Shown here one piece after another: positions 1 through 7,909 of a stretch of DNA of 64,000 bases (the stretch's first letter is position 1; every line of letters begins with the position of its first letter). The position numbers and the translations under genes are program-made. The DNA lies in contig NZ_ML636802.1 in assembly GCF_006476605.1 (NCBI RefSeq), positions 342,032 to 406,031 on the forward strand, written 5' to 3'. The stretch is from Brucella gallinifaecis (lineage in GTDB: Bacteria > Pseudomonadota > Alphaproteobacteria > Rhizobiales > Rhizobiaceae). The notes beneath the pieces are model-generated. The model worked only from the letters and a program-made list of their open reading frames with translations. It was not told the DNA's origin and searched no databases.

Positions 1-2312
1 ACACGCTGTTCGAGCATTTCTGCCGCCCGCTGGCGGCTGATATCCGCCTCAACTTCGGCAGTAATATCAGTATAGGTCGCCACCAGTCCGCCGTCCGGCA
101 TCGGGTTGGAATTGATTTCCAGCACCTTGCCCGTCGATTTCAAGGTCAGACGCCACGGCTTGCGCAATGTTGCAATCGAGATGATGGCCGCATTCTGCGC
201 ATGAGGGGCAAGATCGCCACTATGCGCCAGATACTCGACAATCTCAGACACAGGAATGCCCACCTGCATCACTTCATCGGGCAGATCAAACAGGCTGCGA
301 AACTGACGATTCCAGCAGGTCAGCCGCAAATCCTTGTCGAGCACTGTAATCCCCTGATCCATCTGATCGAGGGCAATCTGCAACAGATCGCGGTTTTGTT
401 GCAGGGCAACGGACGCATCATCGAGCAATTGTCGTGCATCACGGGCCGATGCATCATTGCGCTTGAGCAGCAAGGATAAAACCAGTCGTGCCGACGAGGA
501 GCCGACTGCTGTGCCTAGCAATTGCTCGGCATAGCGGATCAGCGGTGTATCGACCGTCATGCCCAGATCGAGCCTGCGCTGCTCGCGTGCTTCAAAACGC
601 AGAAACGCGCGTTCGACACGTTCGGCACCCAGATAACGGGCCATGGTTGCCTTGAGTTCAGCAACCGTTACCGTGGTGCGAAAGCGCTTAAGCGTAGGTG
701 TGCCGATAAAATAACGCGGCAGGAAAATACTGGCCTGAATCCTTTCAAGCGCTGTTGATGCACGAGACAGAGAGCCAAGAATATAAAACAGCGTATTGGC
801 GGCAAGGCTCCAGACCACGCCATTGGTCAGCGGCAGCATGTCGGAACCAAACAAAGCCTCTGGCCGCAATGCAGTAAAACCTAAAAAACCATCCCGCAAA
901 ATGGCAGCATTTTCAGGCGCAACTGTTGGCAATAACAGCGTATAGGCCCAGATCAGAAAGCCAGCAGACAAGCCCAGTATCGCGCCGCGCCCATTGGCAT
1001 TGCGCCAGCACAGCCCACCGATAAAAGACGGAACAAATTGGGCAATGGCAGCAAAGGAAATCAGACCGATGGAGGCAAGGTGAATATTGTTCGACGCCAT
1101 GCGGTAATAGACAAAGGCCAGCGCCAGAATGCCAATGATCGTCAGCCGCCGGGTGTTTAAAATGATCTTTGTCAGATCACGCTGTTCGGTCGGGTGACGC
1201 ACGGCAAGTCTGCGAATGATCAATGGCAGAACAAGATGATTGGAGATCATGATCGAAAGCGCCACACAGGCAACAATCACCATGGCTGTTGCCGCAGACA
1301 AGCCACCAAGAAATGCAATCAGTGCCAGCCAATGCGCACCGGCTGATAGCGGCAGCGCCAGCACATAAAGATCGCCGCTCACCGTATTGCCCAGTGTCAT
1401 CACGCCGATCAGTGCAATGGGAAACACGAAAATATTGATCAATATCAGATAGAGCGGAAACAGCCACGAAGCCGTGCGCAATTCCTTTTCGCTGCGGCTT
1501 TCCACGACCGTCACATGAAACTGTCGCGGCAGCATGATGATTGCGGCCGCACTCAACATCGTATGCACAATCCATGTGCCTATGGAGGTTTCGTAGTGAA
1601 ATGCTTCCAGCGCCGCGTGCGATTGCGAAATTTTTTCAATCAGCTCACCGGGCGATCCAAACATGAAAAAAGTGCAGGCCAGACCAACCGCAAGGAATGC
1701 GCAAAGCTTGATGACCGATTCGAGCGCCACGGCCAGAATAAGCCCGTCCTGATGCTCGGTTGCATCTGTATGGCGTGTGCCGAACAGGATTGCAAAGACC
1801 GCCAGAACAGCAGCCACAAGCAGCGAAATATCGCCAAACACAAAGACAGATGGATCAAAGGCTGCACCATAATGCTCCATCACCAGCCCTACGCTGCCGG
1901 AGACGGCTTTCAGTTGCAGCGCGATATAAGGAATGGAACCAACCGCCGCGATACAGGTGGCAAGGGACGCCACGCCAAAGCTTTTGCCATAGCGTGCAGC
2001 CAGAAAATCAGCGATGGAAGTGATATGCTCAGCCTTGGCAAGCCGCACAATATGGCGCAGCAGGCGGTTTCCCAGCGTAAACACCAGAATAGGGCCGATA
2101 TAGATGCCTAAAAATTCAAGCCCGCGCTGGGCCGACAGGCCAACAGAGCCGAAAAAAGTCCATGACGTGCAGTAAACCGCAAGGCTGAGCGCATAGATAT
2201 AGGGGCGTGGAGCGCTGCTCCAGAGGGCCGCACGTCTGTCGCCGATGCTTGCCACGGCAAACAGCAACAAAAGATACAAAAATGCGACGCCTATAATTCC
2301 CCAGCCCTGCAT
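1..2312 (-). CDS. Solute:sodium symporter-type sensor histidine kinase, 3' part off the window
   Basis: The reading frame is open from the ATG at 2310-2312 to the left edge, so about 770 residues are visible and the C-terminus is missing. The start follows a GGAGGG ribosome site. The N-terminal part (MQGWGIIG..., then IYALSLAVYCTSWTFFGS) is a multi-helix sodium:solute symporter-like domain, and the last visible part is a PAS domain (LEINSNPMPDGGLVATYTDIT). This order is known in large CbrA/NahK-type sensor kinases, which carry HisKA, HATPase and often receiver domains after the PAS. Those domains would lie beyond base 1, so kinase activity is inferred from family architecture only. Such proteins sit in the inner membrane and are thought to couple solute sensing or uptake to phosphorelay signalling; the signal here is unknown. 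Confidence 0.85.
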   Translation of the reverse strand, partial: MQGWGIIGVAFLYLLLLFAVASIGDRRAALWSSAPRPYIYALSLAVYCTSWTFFGSVGLSAQRGLEFLGIYIGPILVFTLGNRLLRHIVRLAKAEHITSIADFLAARYGKSFGVASLATCIAAVGSIPYIALQLKAVSGSVGLVMEHYGAAFDPSVFVFGDISLLVAAVLAVFAILFGTRHTDATEHQDGLILAVALESVIKLCAFLAVGLACTFFMFGSPGELIEKISQSHAALEAFHYETSIGTWIVHTMLSAAAIIMLPRQFHVTVVESRSEKELRTASWLFPLYLILINIFVFPIALIGVMTLGNTVSGDLYVLALPLSAGAHWLALIAFLGGLSAATAMVIVACVALSIMISNHLVLPLIIRRLAVRHPTEQRDLTKIILNTRRLTIIGILALAFVYYRMASNNIHLASIGLISFAAIAQFVPSFIGGLCWRNANGRGAILGLSAGFLIWAYTLLLPTVAPENAAILRDGFLGFTALRPEALFGSDMLPLTNGVVWSLAANTLFYILGSLSRASTALERIQASIFLPRYFIGTPTLKRFRTTVTVAELKATMARYLGAERVERAFLRFEAREQRRLDLGMTVDTPLIRYAEQLLGTAVGSSSARLVLSLLLKRNDASARDARQLLDDASVALQQNRDLLQIALDQMDQGITVLDKDLRLTCWNRQFRSLFDLPDEVMQVGIPVSEIVEYLAHSGDLAPHAQNAAIISIATLRKPWRLTLKSTGKVLEINSNPMPDGGLVATYTDITAEVEADISRQRAAEMLEQR

Positions 2313-2400
2313 CGCCGGACTTCCCTCCCCCTGCTATTGCGCTTCAGGGAGGCAAGCATTTTCATGTCACTGACGCAAGCACTACTAAATAACCATGGGA

Positions 2401-2829
2401 CTATTGTTGCAGCTTCTCCGCAGGCTTTTCCGGCTCACTGTCAAAGCTTTTTGCGATATCCATGAAACGACGCATGAAGCGCTCCATATAGCCAAGAGAT
2501 TGTTCAAACTCTGCTTCCGAAGGCAGTTTGGAGGATGCGGCGGCAGCTTCAACCGCCACACATTTATCTTCAAGCTTCTTCACACGATCCTGCAAATCGG
2601 AAATGTCATTCTCGTAAGCCTCGCGGTCTTCAGTCGCCATTTTGCAGATGAGCTGACCCTGTTGCTCATTACAGACCGAAAGTGCGCCTGTCCGCGTATC
2701 AAAGCGGACATAGCCATTTTCAGTACCTTCAAGACGATAGCGCCCGTTTTCCTCTGCAAAAGCATTGCTTGCAACAAAGCTTAACCCAAGCATAGAAACA
2801 ATCGCAATTGCACTCATTCTGCCAGCCAT
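2401..2829 (-). CDS. Small secreted protein with coiled coil, unknown function
   Basis: This 142-residue protein is not recognised. I chose the ATG at 2827-2829 because a strong AGGAGGT lies six bases upstream; the frame is open further upstream, but without a comparable site. Residues 1-25 form a signal peptide with likely cleavage after AFA (then EENGRY), so the protein is probably periplasmic. The mature part has two cysteines (SVCNEQQGQLICKM) that could form a disulfide. A charged heptad-like stretch (DREAYENDISDLQDRVKKLE) suggests a short coiled coil. The tail is rich in acidic residues and lysine. It lies alone between the sensor kinase gene and DUF952, and the neighbours do not point to a function. 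Confidence 0.75.
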   Translation of the reverse strand: MAGRMSAIAIVSMLGLSFVASNAFAEENGRYRLEGTENGYVRFDTRTGALSVCNEQQGQLICKMATEDREAYENDISDLQDRVKKLEDKCVAVEAAAASSKLPSEAEFEQSLGYMERFMRRFMDIAKSFDSEPEKPAEKLQQ

Positions 2830-2933
2830 AACCGACCTCCTGTAAAGTTCACTCTGTATCATATGGGAGCTATGCAAGAAAAACGAACAAGCCATGCTTT
2901 GATTTTCAAATAAATTCAGGTTAGAGAGCGCCC

Positions 2934-3287
2934 ATGATCAAAACGACCATCTACAAGATCGCCCCGCGCGATCTCTGGGCGCAGGCGGAAGAAGCTGGCA
3001 ATTTTACCGGGGCACCGGTTGATATTGCCGATGGCTATATCCATTTCTCCACCCGTGAACAGCTGCGCGAAACAGCCGCCAAACATTTTGCCGGGCAAAC
3101 GGATCTGCTGCTGATAAGCGTGGATGCGGATGCTTTGGGCGATGCGCTGAAATATGAAGTCTCACGCGGCGGCGCATTGTTTCCGCATCTTTATAGCGCT
3201 CTGCCCTTATCGGCAGTGATAAAAGTCGAGCCATTGCCGCTTGACAAAAATGGTCTGCATATCTTCCCGGAGCTTGAGGGCAAATGA
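2934..3287 (+). CDS. DUF952 family protein
   Basis: A 117-residue protein with the DUF952 signature: an N-terminal IYKI...W, the DGYIHFSTREQL motif around residues 34-45, and a central LLLISVDADAL strand. The family is small, cytosolic and biochemically uncharacterised, so no reaction is assigned. The stop overlaps the start of pyrD by four bases (ATGA at 3284-3287), which indicates translational coupling and co-transcription with pyrimidine synthesis. Length matches the family. Confidence 0.88.
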   Translation: MIKTTIYKIAPRDLWAQAEEAGNFTGAPVDIADGYIHFSTREQLRETAAKHFAGQTDLLLISVDADALGDALKYEVSRGGALFPHLYSALPLSAVIKVEPLPLDKNGLHIFPELEGK

Positions 3288-4378
3288 GCGGAATTTTTGA
3301 ACTTTTTGGACGCCGTGCATTATTTACGCTCGACGCCGAGCAAGCGCATGCTCTGTCCATTACGGGGCTGAAAACAGGTATTGTCACCTGTAACCGCCCA
3401 CATGACCCGGCTCTTTCAGTCAAGATTGCGGGTTTGCAATTCCCCAATCCGGTCGGCATGGCCGCAGGTTTTGACAAAAATGCCGAAGTGCCGGATGCAC
3501 TTTTGAAAATCGGTTTTGGTTTTACAGAAGTCGGCACCATCACACCGCGCCCGCAAAGTGGAAATCCGCGTCCGCGTGTTTTTCGTCTGCCCGATGATCA
3601 TGCGGTCATCAACCGTCTTGGCTTCAACAATGAAGGCCATGATGCAGCATATAAGCGCCTGTCACAGCGTGCCGGTAAAAGCGGTATTATCGGTGTGAAT
3701 ATCGGCGCCAACAAGGATGCTGAAGACCGCATCGCCGATTATGTTGCCGGCATTCGCAAATTCTATCAACTGGCACGCTATTTCACGGTCAATATTTCGT
3801 CGCCCAACACACCGGGCTTGCGCAATCTGCAATCGCGCGATGCGCTGCGCGAGCTTCTTTCGCGCGTGCTTGCAGCCCGTGACGAAGAAGGCAAGATGTG
3901 TACGCTCAAACGTCCGGTTTTCCTGAAAATTGCGCCCGATCTGAGCAATGAAGAACTTGATGATATTGCAGCGGAAGCGCTTGCGCTAAAGCTTGACGGC
4001 ATTATAGTTTCCAACACCACACTGTCGCGCAATGGGCTGAAAAATGCTGACAACCGCGACGAGACAGGTGGGCTTTCAGGTGTACCGCTGTTTGAACGTT
4101 CGACAATTATTCTCGCACGCATGCGTGAGCGTGTCGGTCAGGACATGCCGCTGATTGGTGTCGGCGGTATCGATAGTGCCGAAACCGCTTTGACCAAGAT
4201 CAAGGCCGGGGCTGATCTCATCCAGCTTTATACCGGCATGATCTATCGCGGACCCGGCCTTGCATCCGACATCGTGCGTGGCCTTTCAAAAGCTGTGAAG
4301 ACCGCTGGCGTGGCCAGCATTGCTGATCTGCGTGATCGCGACACCAAGGAATGGGCAGCACGGCGTCTGCCTGACTAA
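3284..4378 (+). CDS. pyrD: Dihydroorotate dehydrogenase (quinone), class 2
   Basis: PyrD oxidises dihydroorotate to orotate in de novo pyrimidine synthesis and passes electrons to the membrane quinone pool through FMN. The 364 residues have the class 2 N-terminal helical extension and then the barrel motifs GMAAGFDKNAEV (about 66-77), VNISSPNTPGLR with the catalytic serine region, FLKIAPDL, IVSNTT, and the FMN phosphate motifs VGGI and YTGMIYRGP near the C-terminus. Length is usual for the class. It follows the DUF952 gene with a four-base overlap. A palindromic repeat lies directly after the stop. Confidence 0.97.
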   Translation: MSGIFELFGRRALFTLDAEQAHALSITGLKTGIVTCNRPHDPALSVKIAGLQFPNPVGMAAGFDKNAEVPDALLKIGFGFTEVGTITPRPQSGNPRPRVFRLPDDHAVINRLGFNNEGHDAAYKRLSQRAGKSGIIGVNIGANKDAEDRIADYVAGIRKFYQLARYFTVNISSPNTPGLRNLQSRDALRELLSRVLAARDEEGKMCTLKRPVFLKIAPDLSNEELDDIAAEALALKLDGIIVSNTTLSRNGLKNADNRDETGGLSGVPLFERSTIILARMRERVGQDMPLIGVGGIDSAETALTKIKAGADLIQLYTGMIYRGPGLASDIVRGLSKAVKTAGVASIADLRDRDTKEWAARRLPD

Positions 4379-4388
4379 ACTTCTCTTG

Positions 4389-4436
4389 AGCATGATCTTA
4401 TACCGAAAACCGGTTCCCACTTTTCGGGATCATGCT
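4389..4436. repeat. RIME/REP-like palindromic repeat between pyrD and MATE gene
   Basis: Perfect outer arms AGCATGATC (4389-4397) and GATCATGCT (4428-4436) enclose the core CCGAAAACCGGTTCCCACTT plus TTCGGG. The same core (CCGAAAACCG...CACTTTTCGGGAT) recurs at 15494-15711 and, degraded, at 18180. This is the sequence style of rhizobial intergenic mosaic elements. The TGA stop of the MATE gene lies inside the right arm. Confidence 0.85.
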
Positions 4437-5788
4437 TTGAAAAATTCAGTTCTGTATCTGCGCGGCAGCAGCGCCAGAAGCGTGATGCCGCGGATCGATA
4501 AAAACAGATTGATTGCCAGCCAAAGCCCGTGATTTCCCATTGTGGGCTTTAGCGCATAAAGAACCGCCAAAAAGAAAAGCAGTGACAGGAACATCATATT
4601 GCGCATGTCACGCGACCAGGTTGCGCCAATATAGACCCCATCCATATGGAAGGCGAGCAGACCGGTCAGCCCTGTCAGTGCGGCCCATGGCAAATATCTG
4701 ATCGCCTGATCACGCACATCTTCGGCCTTTGACAAAAGACCGATGATCGCATCACCAAAAACAAGCAGAATCAGCGCAATCGCGGCTGACATGACCAGCC
4801 CCCAGAGGAAGGTAAGCTTCGCACCGCGCACGAAAGCCGGGCTGTAGCGTGCACCAACCGAGCGACCGATGATCTGTTCAACTGCGGCCGCCATTCCATC
4901 AAGAAAAAAGCCGCAAATGAGGAAGAAATTCATCAAAACAGCATTGGCCGCAAGTGTTACCGGTCCCAGCTCGGCCCCGGCACGGGTGAAATAGGCAAAG
5001 GCAGTCAAAAGCAGGATTGAGCGGATCATGATATCGCGATTGAGCGCAATCATCCGCACAATGCCTGCCTTTTGCAAAATCTGCTTTACGTCAGGGTGGC
5101 GTCCGGTCTGTTTATGAAAATGCCGCATGACAAGGAAAAGACCGATAATGGCGGCCACTGTTTCGCCAGTCACCGTTGCCCATGCAACACCGGCCACACC
5201 CCAGCCCAGTTCCAGCCCCAGCACGATGCACAACACAATATTAATGCCATTGATCAACACCTGAAGGCTGAGACCTAAAATGCCCTGCCCGCGCCCAAGC
5301 AACAGACCCAGCACCGAATAATTGATCAAGGCCACGGGAGCCGAAAGCATACGGATCGACACATAAGTGACCATTGCTGCCTGGGTCGCCGGGGTCGGAT
5401 GGATAAAGTCCGATGCAATTTTCAAAACCAGCGGCAGGCTCAAAATCATCAGAAGACCGGCAGCAATGGCAATGACAATTGCCCGCCAGAAAATGGCCTG
5501 TTCTTCGGCCTTGTCATCCGCGCCCATCGCCTGCGCGACAAGGCCGGTGGTGCCTGAACGCAGAAAACTGAACATGGTCAGCAAAAAATCAAACACCAGT
5601 GCACCAATGGCAAGACCGCCAATCAGCTCCGCCTGCCCCATCTGACCAACCACGCCCATATCCACCAGCCCCAGCAAAGGCGTGGTAACGGATGCGAGCG
5701 TCATCGGCACGGCGATCATCATCACCATGCGGTTGGTCACTTCAAATGGTCTGGAAACAATGCTCTTATCGTGCAGCATGTGATCCAT
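4430..5788 (-). CDS. MATE family efflux transporter
   Basis: A multidrug and toxin extrusion family inner-membrane antiporter of about 452 residues with twelve predicted hydrophobic helices. Typical segments include the N-terminal MMIAVPMTLASVTTPLLGLVDMGVVGQ, which matches the first MATE helix of the DinF-like subgroup, and the repeat-like second half starting around RSILLLTAFAYF. Substrates cannot be read from sequence. The start is uncertain: the ATG at 5786-5788 is used, but a TTG at 5804-5806 (NIGKVMDH) is also in frame and neither has a clear ribosome site at ideal distance. The last codons and the stop are contributed by the palindromic repeat at 4389-4436, so the C-terminus may have been reshaped by repeat insertion. 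Confidence 0.9.
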   Translation of the reverse strand: MDHMLHDKSIVSRPFEVTNRMVMMIAVPMTLASVTTPLLGLVDMGVVGQMGQAELIGGLAIGALVFDFLLTMFSFLRSGTTGLVAQAMGADDKAEEQAIFWRAIVIAIAAGLLMILSLPLVLKIASDFIHPTPATQAAMVTYVSIRMLSAPVALINYSVLGLLLGRGQGILGLSLQVLINGINIVLCIVLGLELGWGVAGVAWATVTGETVAAIIGLFLVMRHFHKQTGRHPDVKQILQKAGIVRMIALNRDIMIRSILLLTAFAYFTRAGAELGPVTLAANAVLMNFFLICGFFLDGMAAAVEQIIGRSVGARYSPAFVRGAKLTFLWGLVMSAAIALILLVFGDAIIGLLSKAEDVRDQAIRYLPWAALTGLTGLLAFHMDGVYIGATWSRDMRNMMFLSLLFFLAVLYALKPTMGNHGLWLAINLFLSIRGITLLALLPRRYRTEFFKA

Positions 5789-5913
5789 AACTTTCCCGAT
5801 ATTCAAACAAGATAAAGGAAAGCTCTATGCTGGAATCATTTCAAACAACAGAAAATTCGGCCACCCTATTGTCGCAGGTCTGACAGCATTGTGTCTGGAG
5901 AATAATCGATAGA

Positions 5914-6306
5914 TTACACAGTTGGTATGCGTGCAATTACCTTGATCTCGAAGTCAAAACCGGCAAGCCAGTTTACACCGACCGCGGTCCAGTTTGGGTA
6001 AGGCTGTTCGGGAAACATACGCGCCTTGACCTCCATGATTTGCGCAAACTGGTTTTCAGGGTCGGTATGGAATGTGGTCACATCAACAATGTCGTCAAAA
6101 TTGCAGCCTGCCGCCGCCAAAACATTTCGCAGATTATCAAATGCCCGCTCAAGCTGAGCCTTGAATTCAGGCTCGGGAGAGCCGTCTTCACGACTGCCGA
6201 CCTGACCAGAGACGAAAAGAAGATCGCCGGAGCGAATAGCAGCAGAATAACCATTTTGTTGATAGAGGTCCTGACGACCATCAGGAAATATTGCAGTGCG
6301 GGTCAT
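5914..6306 (-). CDS. RidA family protein
   Basis: A 130-residue member of the RidA/YjgF/UK114 family, small trimeric enzymes that hydrolyse reactive enamine or imine intermediates or have related deaminase roles. Visible motifs are the N-terminal YSAAIRSGDLLFVSGQVG, FDNLRNVLAAAGCNFDDIVDVTTF, and the end segment PNWTAVGVNWLAGFDFEIKVIARIP. The ATG at 6304-6306 has AAAGGATG upstream; the frame is open further, but no better start exists. The gene is divergent from a TetR gene, with two operator-like palindromes between them. This suggests that the regulator controls this enzyme and that the substrate or an inducer is a small xenobiotic or metabolite; that part is inference. Confidence 0.92.
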   Translation of the reverse strand: MTRTAIFPDGRQDLYQQNGYSAAIRSGDLLFVSGQVGSREDGSPEPEFKAQLERAFDNLRNVLAAAGCNFDDIVDVTTFHTDPENQFAQIMEVKARMFPEQPYPNWTAVGVNWLAGFDFEIKVIARIPTV

Positions 6307-6351
6307 AAAACATCCTTTCGCCGTGCAGCTTTTATCTGGCTGACAAGTTTG

Positions 6352-6392
6352 ATATACGTGACGTATGTATATTTCACATACGCTACGTATGT
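6352..6392. promoter_or_regulatory. Two copies of a 7-3-7 palindrome, candidate TetR operators
   Basis: The 103-base gap between ridA-like and tetR-like genes holds ATATACG-TGA-CGTATGT (6352-6368, one mismatch) and ACATACG-CTA-CGTATGT (6376-6392, perfect). Centres are 24 bases apart, a little over two helical turns, so two dimers could bind on nearly the same face. The second copy ends 18 bases before the TetR start, so binding would block both divergent promoters. Confidence 0.8.
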
Positions 6393-6409
6393 CAATGCCG
6401 GAGATTTGC

Positions 6410-7009
6410 ATGCCGCCAAAACCTCGCGCCGAAACCATGCTGGAAAACCGCAAGCTGCTGCTGGCGGCAGCAAGGAAAGCATTTGCCGATAAAGGGTTTG
6501 CGGCTGCATCCATGGATGATCTGACTGCCGAAGCGGGGCTTACGCGCGGTGCGCTTTATCACAGCTTTGGTGACAAAAAAGGACTGCTGGCTGCCGTCGT
6601 TGCCCAGATTGATGGGGAAATGGCGGCTCGCGCCAAGGAAGCAGCATCCGTTAAAAACGACCCGTGGGATGCGCTGATGACGGAAGCCGTCACCTATATA
6701 AAAATGGCACTCGAACCAGAAGTTCAGCGGATTGTCCTGCTCGACGGTCCGGCTTTTCTTGGCGACCCTTCGCAATGGCCGAGCCAGAATGCCTGTCTTG
6801 ATGTCACACGCAAAACGGTTGGGGTGCTGATTGCCGAGGGCGTTCTGAAACCCGTTGATGTGGATGCCGCCGCACGTCTTTTAAGTGGTGCTGCACTCAA
6901 TGCAGCACTTTGGGTTGCAGCAAGTGACAGCCCGGCATCTGCTCTCAAGAAAGCTGTCGATGTGTTTGAGCATCTGGCTTCCGGGCTTCTCGCTGAAAAA
7001 AGGATTTAA
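6410..7009 (+). CDS. TetR/AcrR family transcriptional regulator
   Basis: A 199-residue one-component repressor. The N-terminal helix-turn-helix covers about residues 15-58 (FADKGFAAASMDDLTAEAGLTRGALYHSFGDKKGLLAAV), with the usual TRGALYHSFGDK recognition helix. The C-terminal ligand domain includes VQRIVLLDGPAFLG, as in the TetR_C subgroup. I start at the ATG at 6410 because GGAGA lies seven bases upstream; two earlier in-frame ATGs (6365, 6395) fall in or beside the operator region. It is divergent from the RidA gene and probably represses both. The 3' end overlaps the convergent CAP gene by four bases. Confidence 0.93.
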   Translation: MPPKPRAETMLENRKLLLAAARKAFADKGFAAASMDDLTAEAGLTRGALYHSFGDKKGLLAAVVAQIDGEMAARAKEAASVKNDPWDALMTEAVTYIKMALEPEVQRIVLLDGPAFLGDPSQWPSQNACLDVTRKTVGVLIAEGVLKPVDVDAAARLLSGAALNAALWVAASDSPASALKKAVDVFEHLASGLLAEKRI

Positions 7010-7491
7010 AGCCCAAGCATCATTGCCCAATAGAGACGGCGCGGATTGTTCTCAGGCGTGGCCCATGCCAGCCCGTAATGATGAAAGGTTGGATCAAGCA
7101 TGTTTTTGCGATGCCCCGGCGATTTCATCCAGGCATCAAAAACAGCCTTCGTGTCAGGCTGCCCGACAGCAACATTTTCCGCAGCAGGACCACGAATGCC
7201 GGCCTGTTTAAGCCGCGAGACAAAACCATTGCCCCAGCCGACCGAGTGGCCGATCTTGCCATAGCTTGCCATGCGCCGTGCCTGATAAAGCGCTGCCTGT
7301 TCAAGCTTGCTATCAGTTGCCATCAAAGGAAGGCCATTTGCCTTGCGGATCTGGTTAAACAATGCCGTTGTATCCACATCTCCAGAAGCAGCCTGGGCAA
7401 AGACCTTCGGCAAAACAGCATAGGTGAGAGCACCACCGGCGAGGATCATAAAACCACGCCGGGACAGAGTGAAACCATTAGTCTGCTGCAT
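7006..7491 (-). CDS. CAP (SCP/PR-1-like) domain protein with Tat signal
   Basis: A 161-residue exported protein. Residues 9-32 are a twin-arginine signal (SRRGFMILAGG... then AQAA), so it is folded before export to the periplasm. The mature part is a bacterial CAP domain: FNQIRKANGLPLM, the H of SYGKIGHSVGW, ENVAVGQPDTKAVFDAWMKSPGHRKNML, and DPTFHHYGLAW. The paired histidines and glutamate match the usual CAP cleft. Bacterial roles of this family are poorly known. The last four bases overlap the end of the tetR gene on the other strand. The ATG at 7489-7491 lacks a strong ribosome site. Confidence 0.9.
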   Translation of the reverse strand: MQQTNGFTLSRRGFMILAGGALTYAVLPKVFAQAASGDVDTTALFNQIRKANGLPLMATDSKLEQAALYQARRMASYGKIGHSVGWGNGFVSRLKQAGIRGPAAENVAVGQPDTKAVFDAWMKSPGHRKNMLDPTFHHYGLAWATPENNPRRLYWAMMLGL

Positions 7492-7525
7492 TTGTCGTGA
7501 TCCCGAAGTGCTTTCTCAGTTACGC

Positions 7526-7568
7526 ATTATCCTACGCAAAACCGCTTCGCACTTTTACTGGAAATGCT
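7526..7568. repeat. Degenerate palindromic repeat, variant shared with 12158-12204
   Basis: GCATTATCCTACGCAAAACC, then GCTTCGCACTTTTACTGG and AAATGC. The reverse complement of 12158-12204 has the same order with few changes (GCATTCTCC, CGCAAAACCGCTTCACACTT, TTGCTGGAAATGC). It therefore forms a sub-family distinct from the TCCGAAAACCG type and lies between the CAP and DUF6460 genes. Confidence 0.7.
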
Positions 7569-7569
7569 C

Positions 7570-7836
7570 TTACTTGCGATAGCTGAGGATTCGGAGCAAA
7601 ATAAAGACTGGAATAACCACGGCAGCGCCGAGGATCAGATAATCAGCAAAACCTGCAATTGCCGAGAAGCCCATATTCCACAGGCGCAGGACAAAATCAC
7701 GGATGCCATAGAGAATATCATAGGGCGTCCAGTGGAACGCGCTCATTAGCACGCCAACCACCAGCGAGATCAGCACAAGCTTGATCAGTACGCGCGCTGG
7801 CGTATCGCCAAGAAAACGGTTTACACCATCAGACAT
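7570..7836 (-). CDS. DUF6460 small membrane protein
   Basis: An 88-residue protein with two membrane segments: about residues 15-35 (VLIKLVLISLVVGVLMSAF) and 60-82 (YLILGAAVVIPVFILLRIL). The start SDGVNRFLGDTP and the middle WTPYDILYGIRDFVLRLW match the uncharacterised DUF6460 family of Rhizobiales. The ATG at 7834-7836 has CTGGAGA seven bases upstream and is preferred over a start six codons earlier. Function is unknown; it is monocistronic between CAP and the GlxA-type regulator. Confidence 0.85.
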   Translation of the reverse strand: MSDGVNRFLGDTPARVLIKLVLISLVVGVLMSAFHWTPYDILYGIRDFVLRLWNMGFSAIAGFADYLILGAAVVIPVFILLRILSYRK

Positions 7837-7909
7837 GCAAATCTCCAGTATCAAAACATGCTTTGGAAAATAGGGGGTCGGTGCGGATTTCGCAAGTTAT
7901 CTGATGCGT

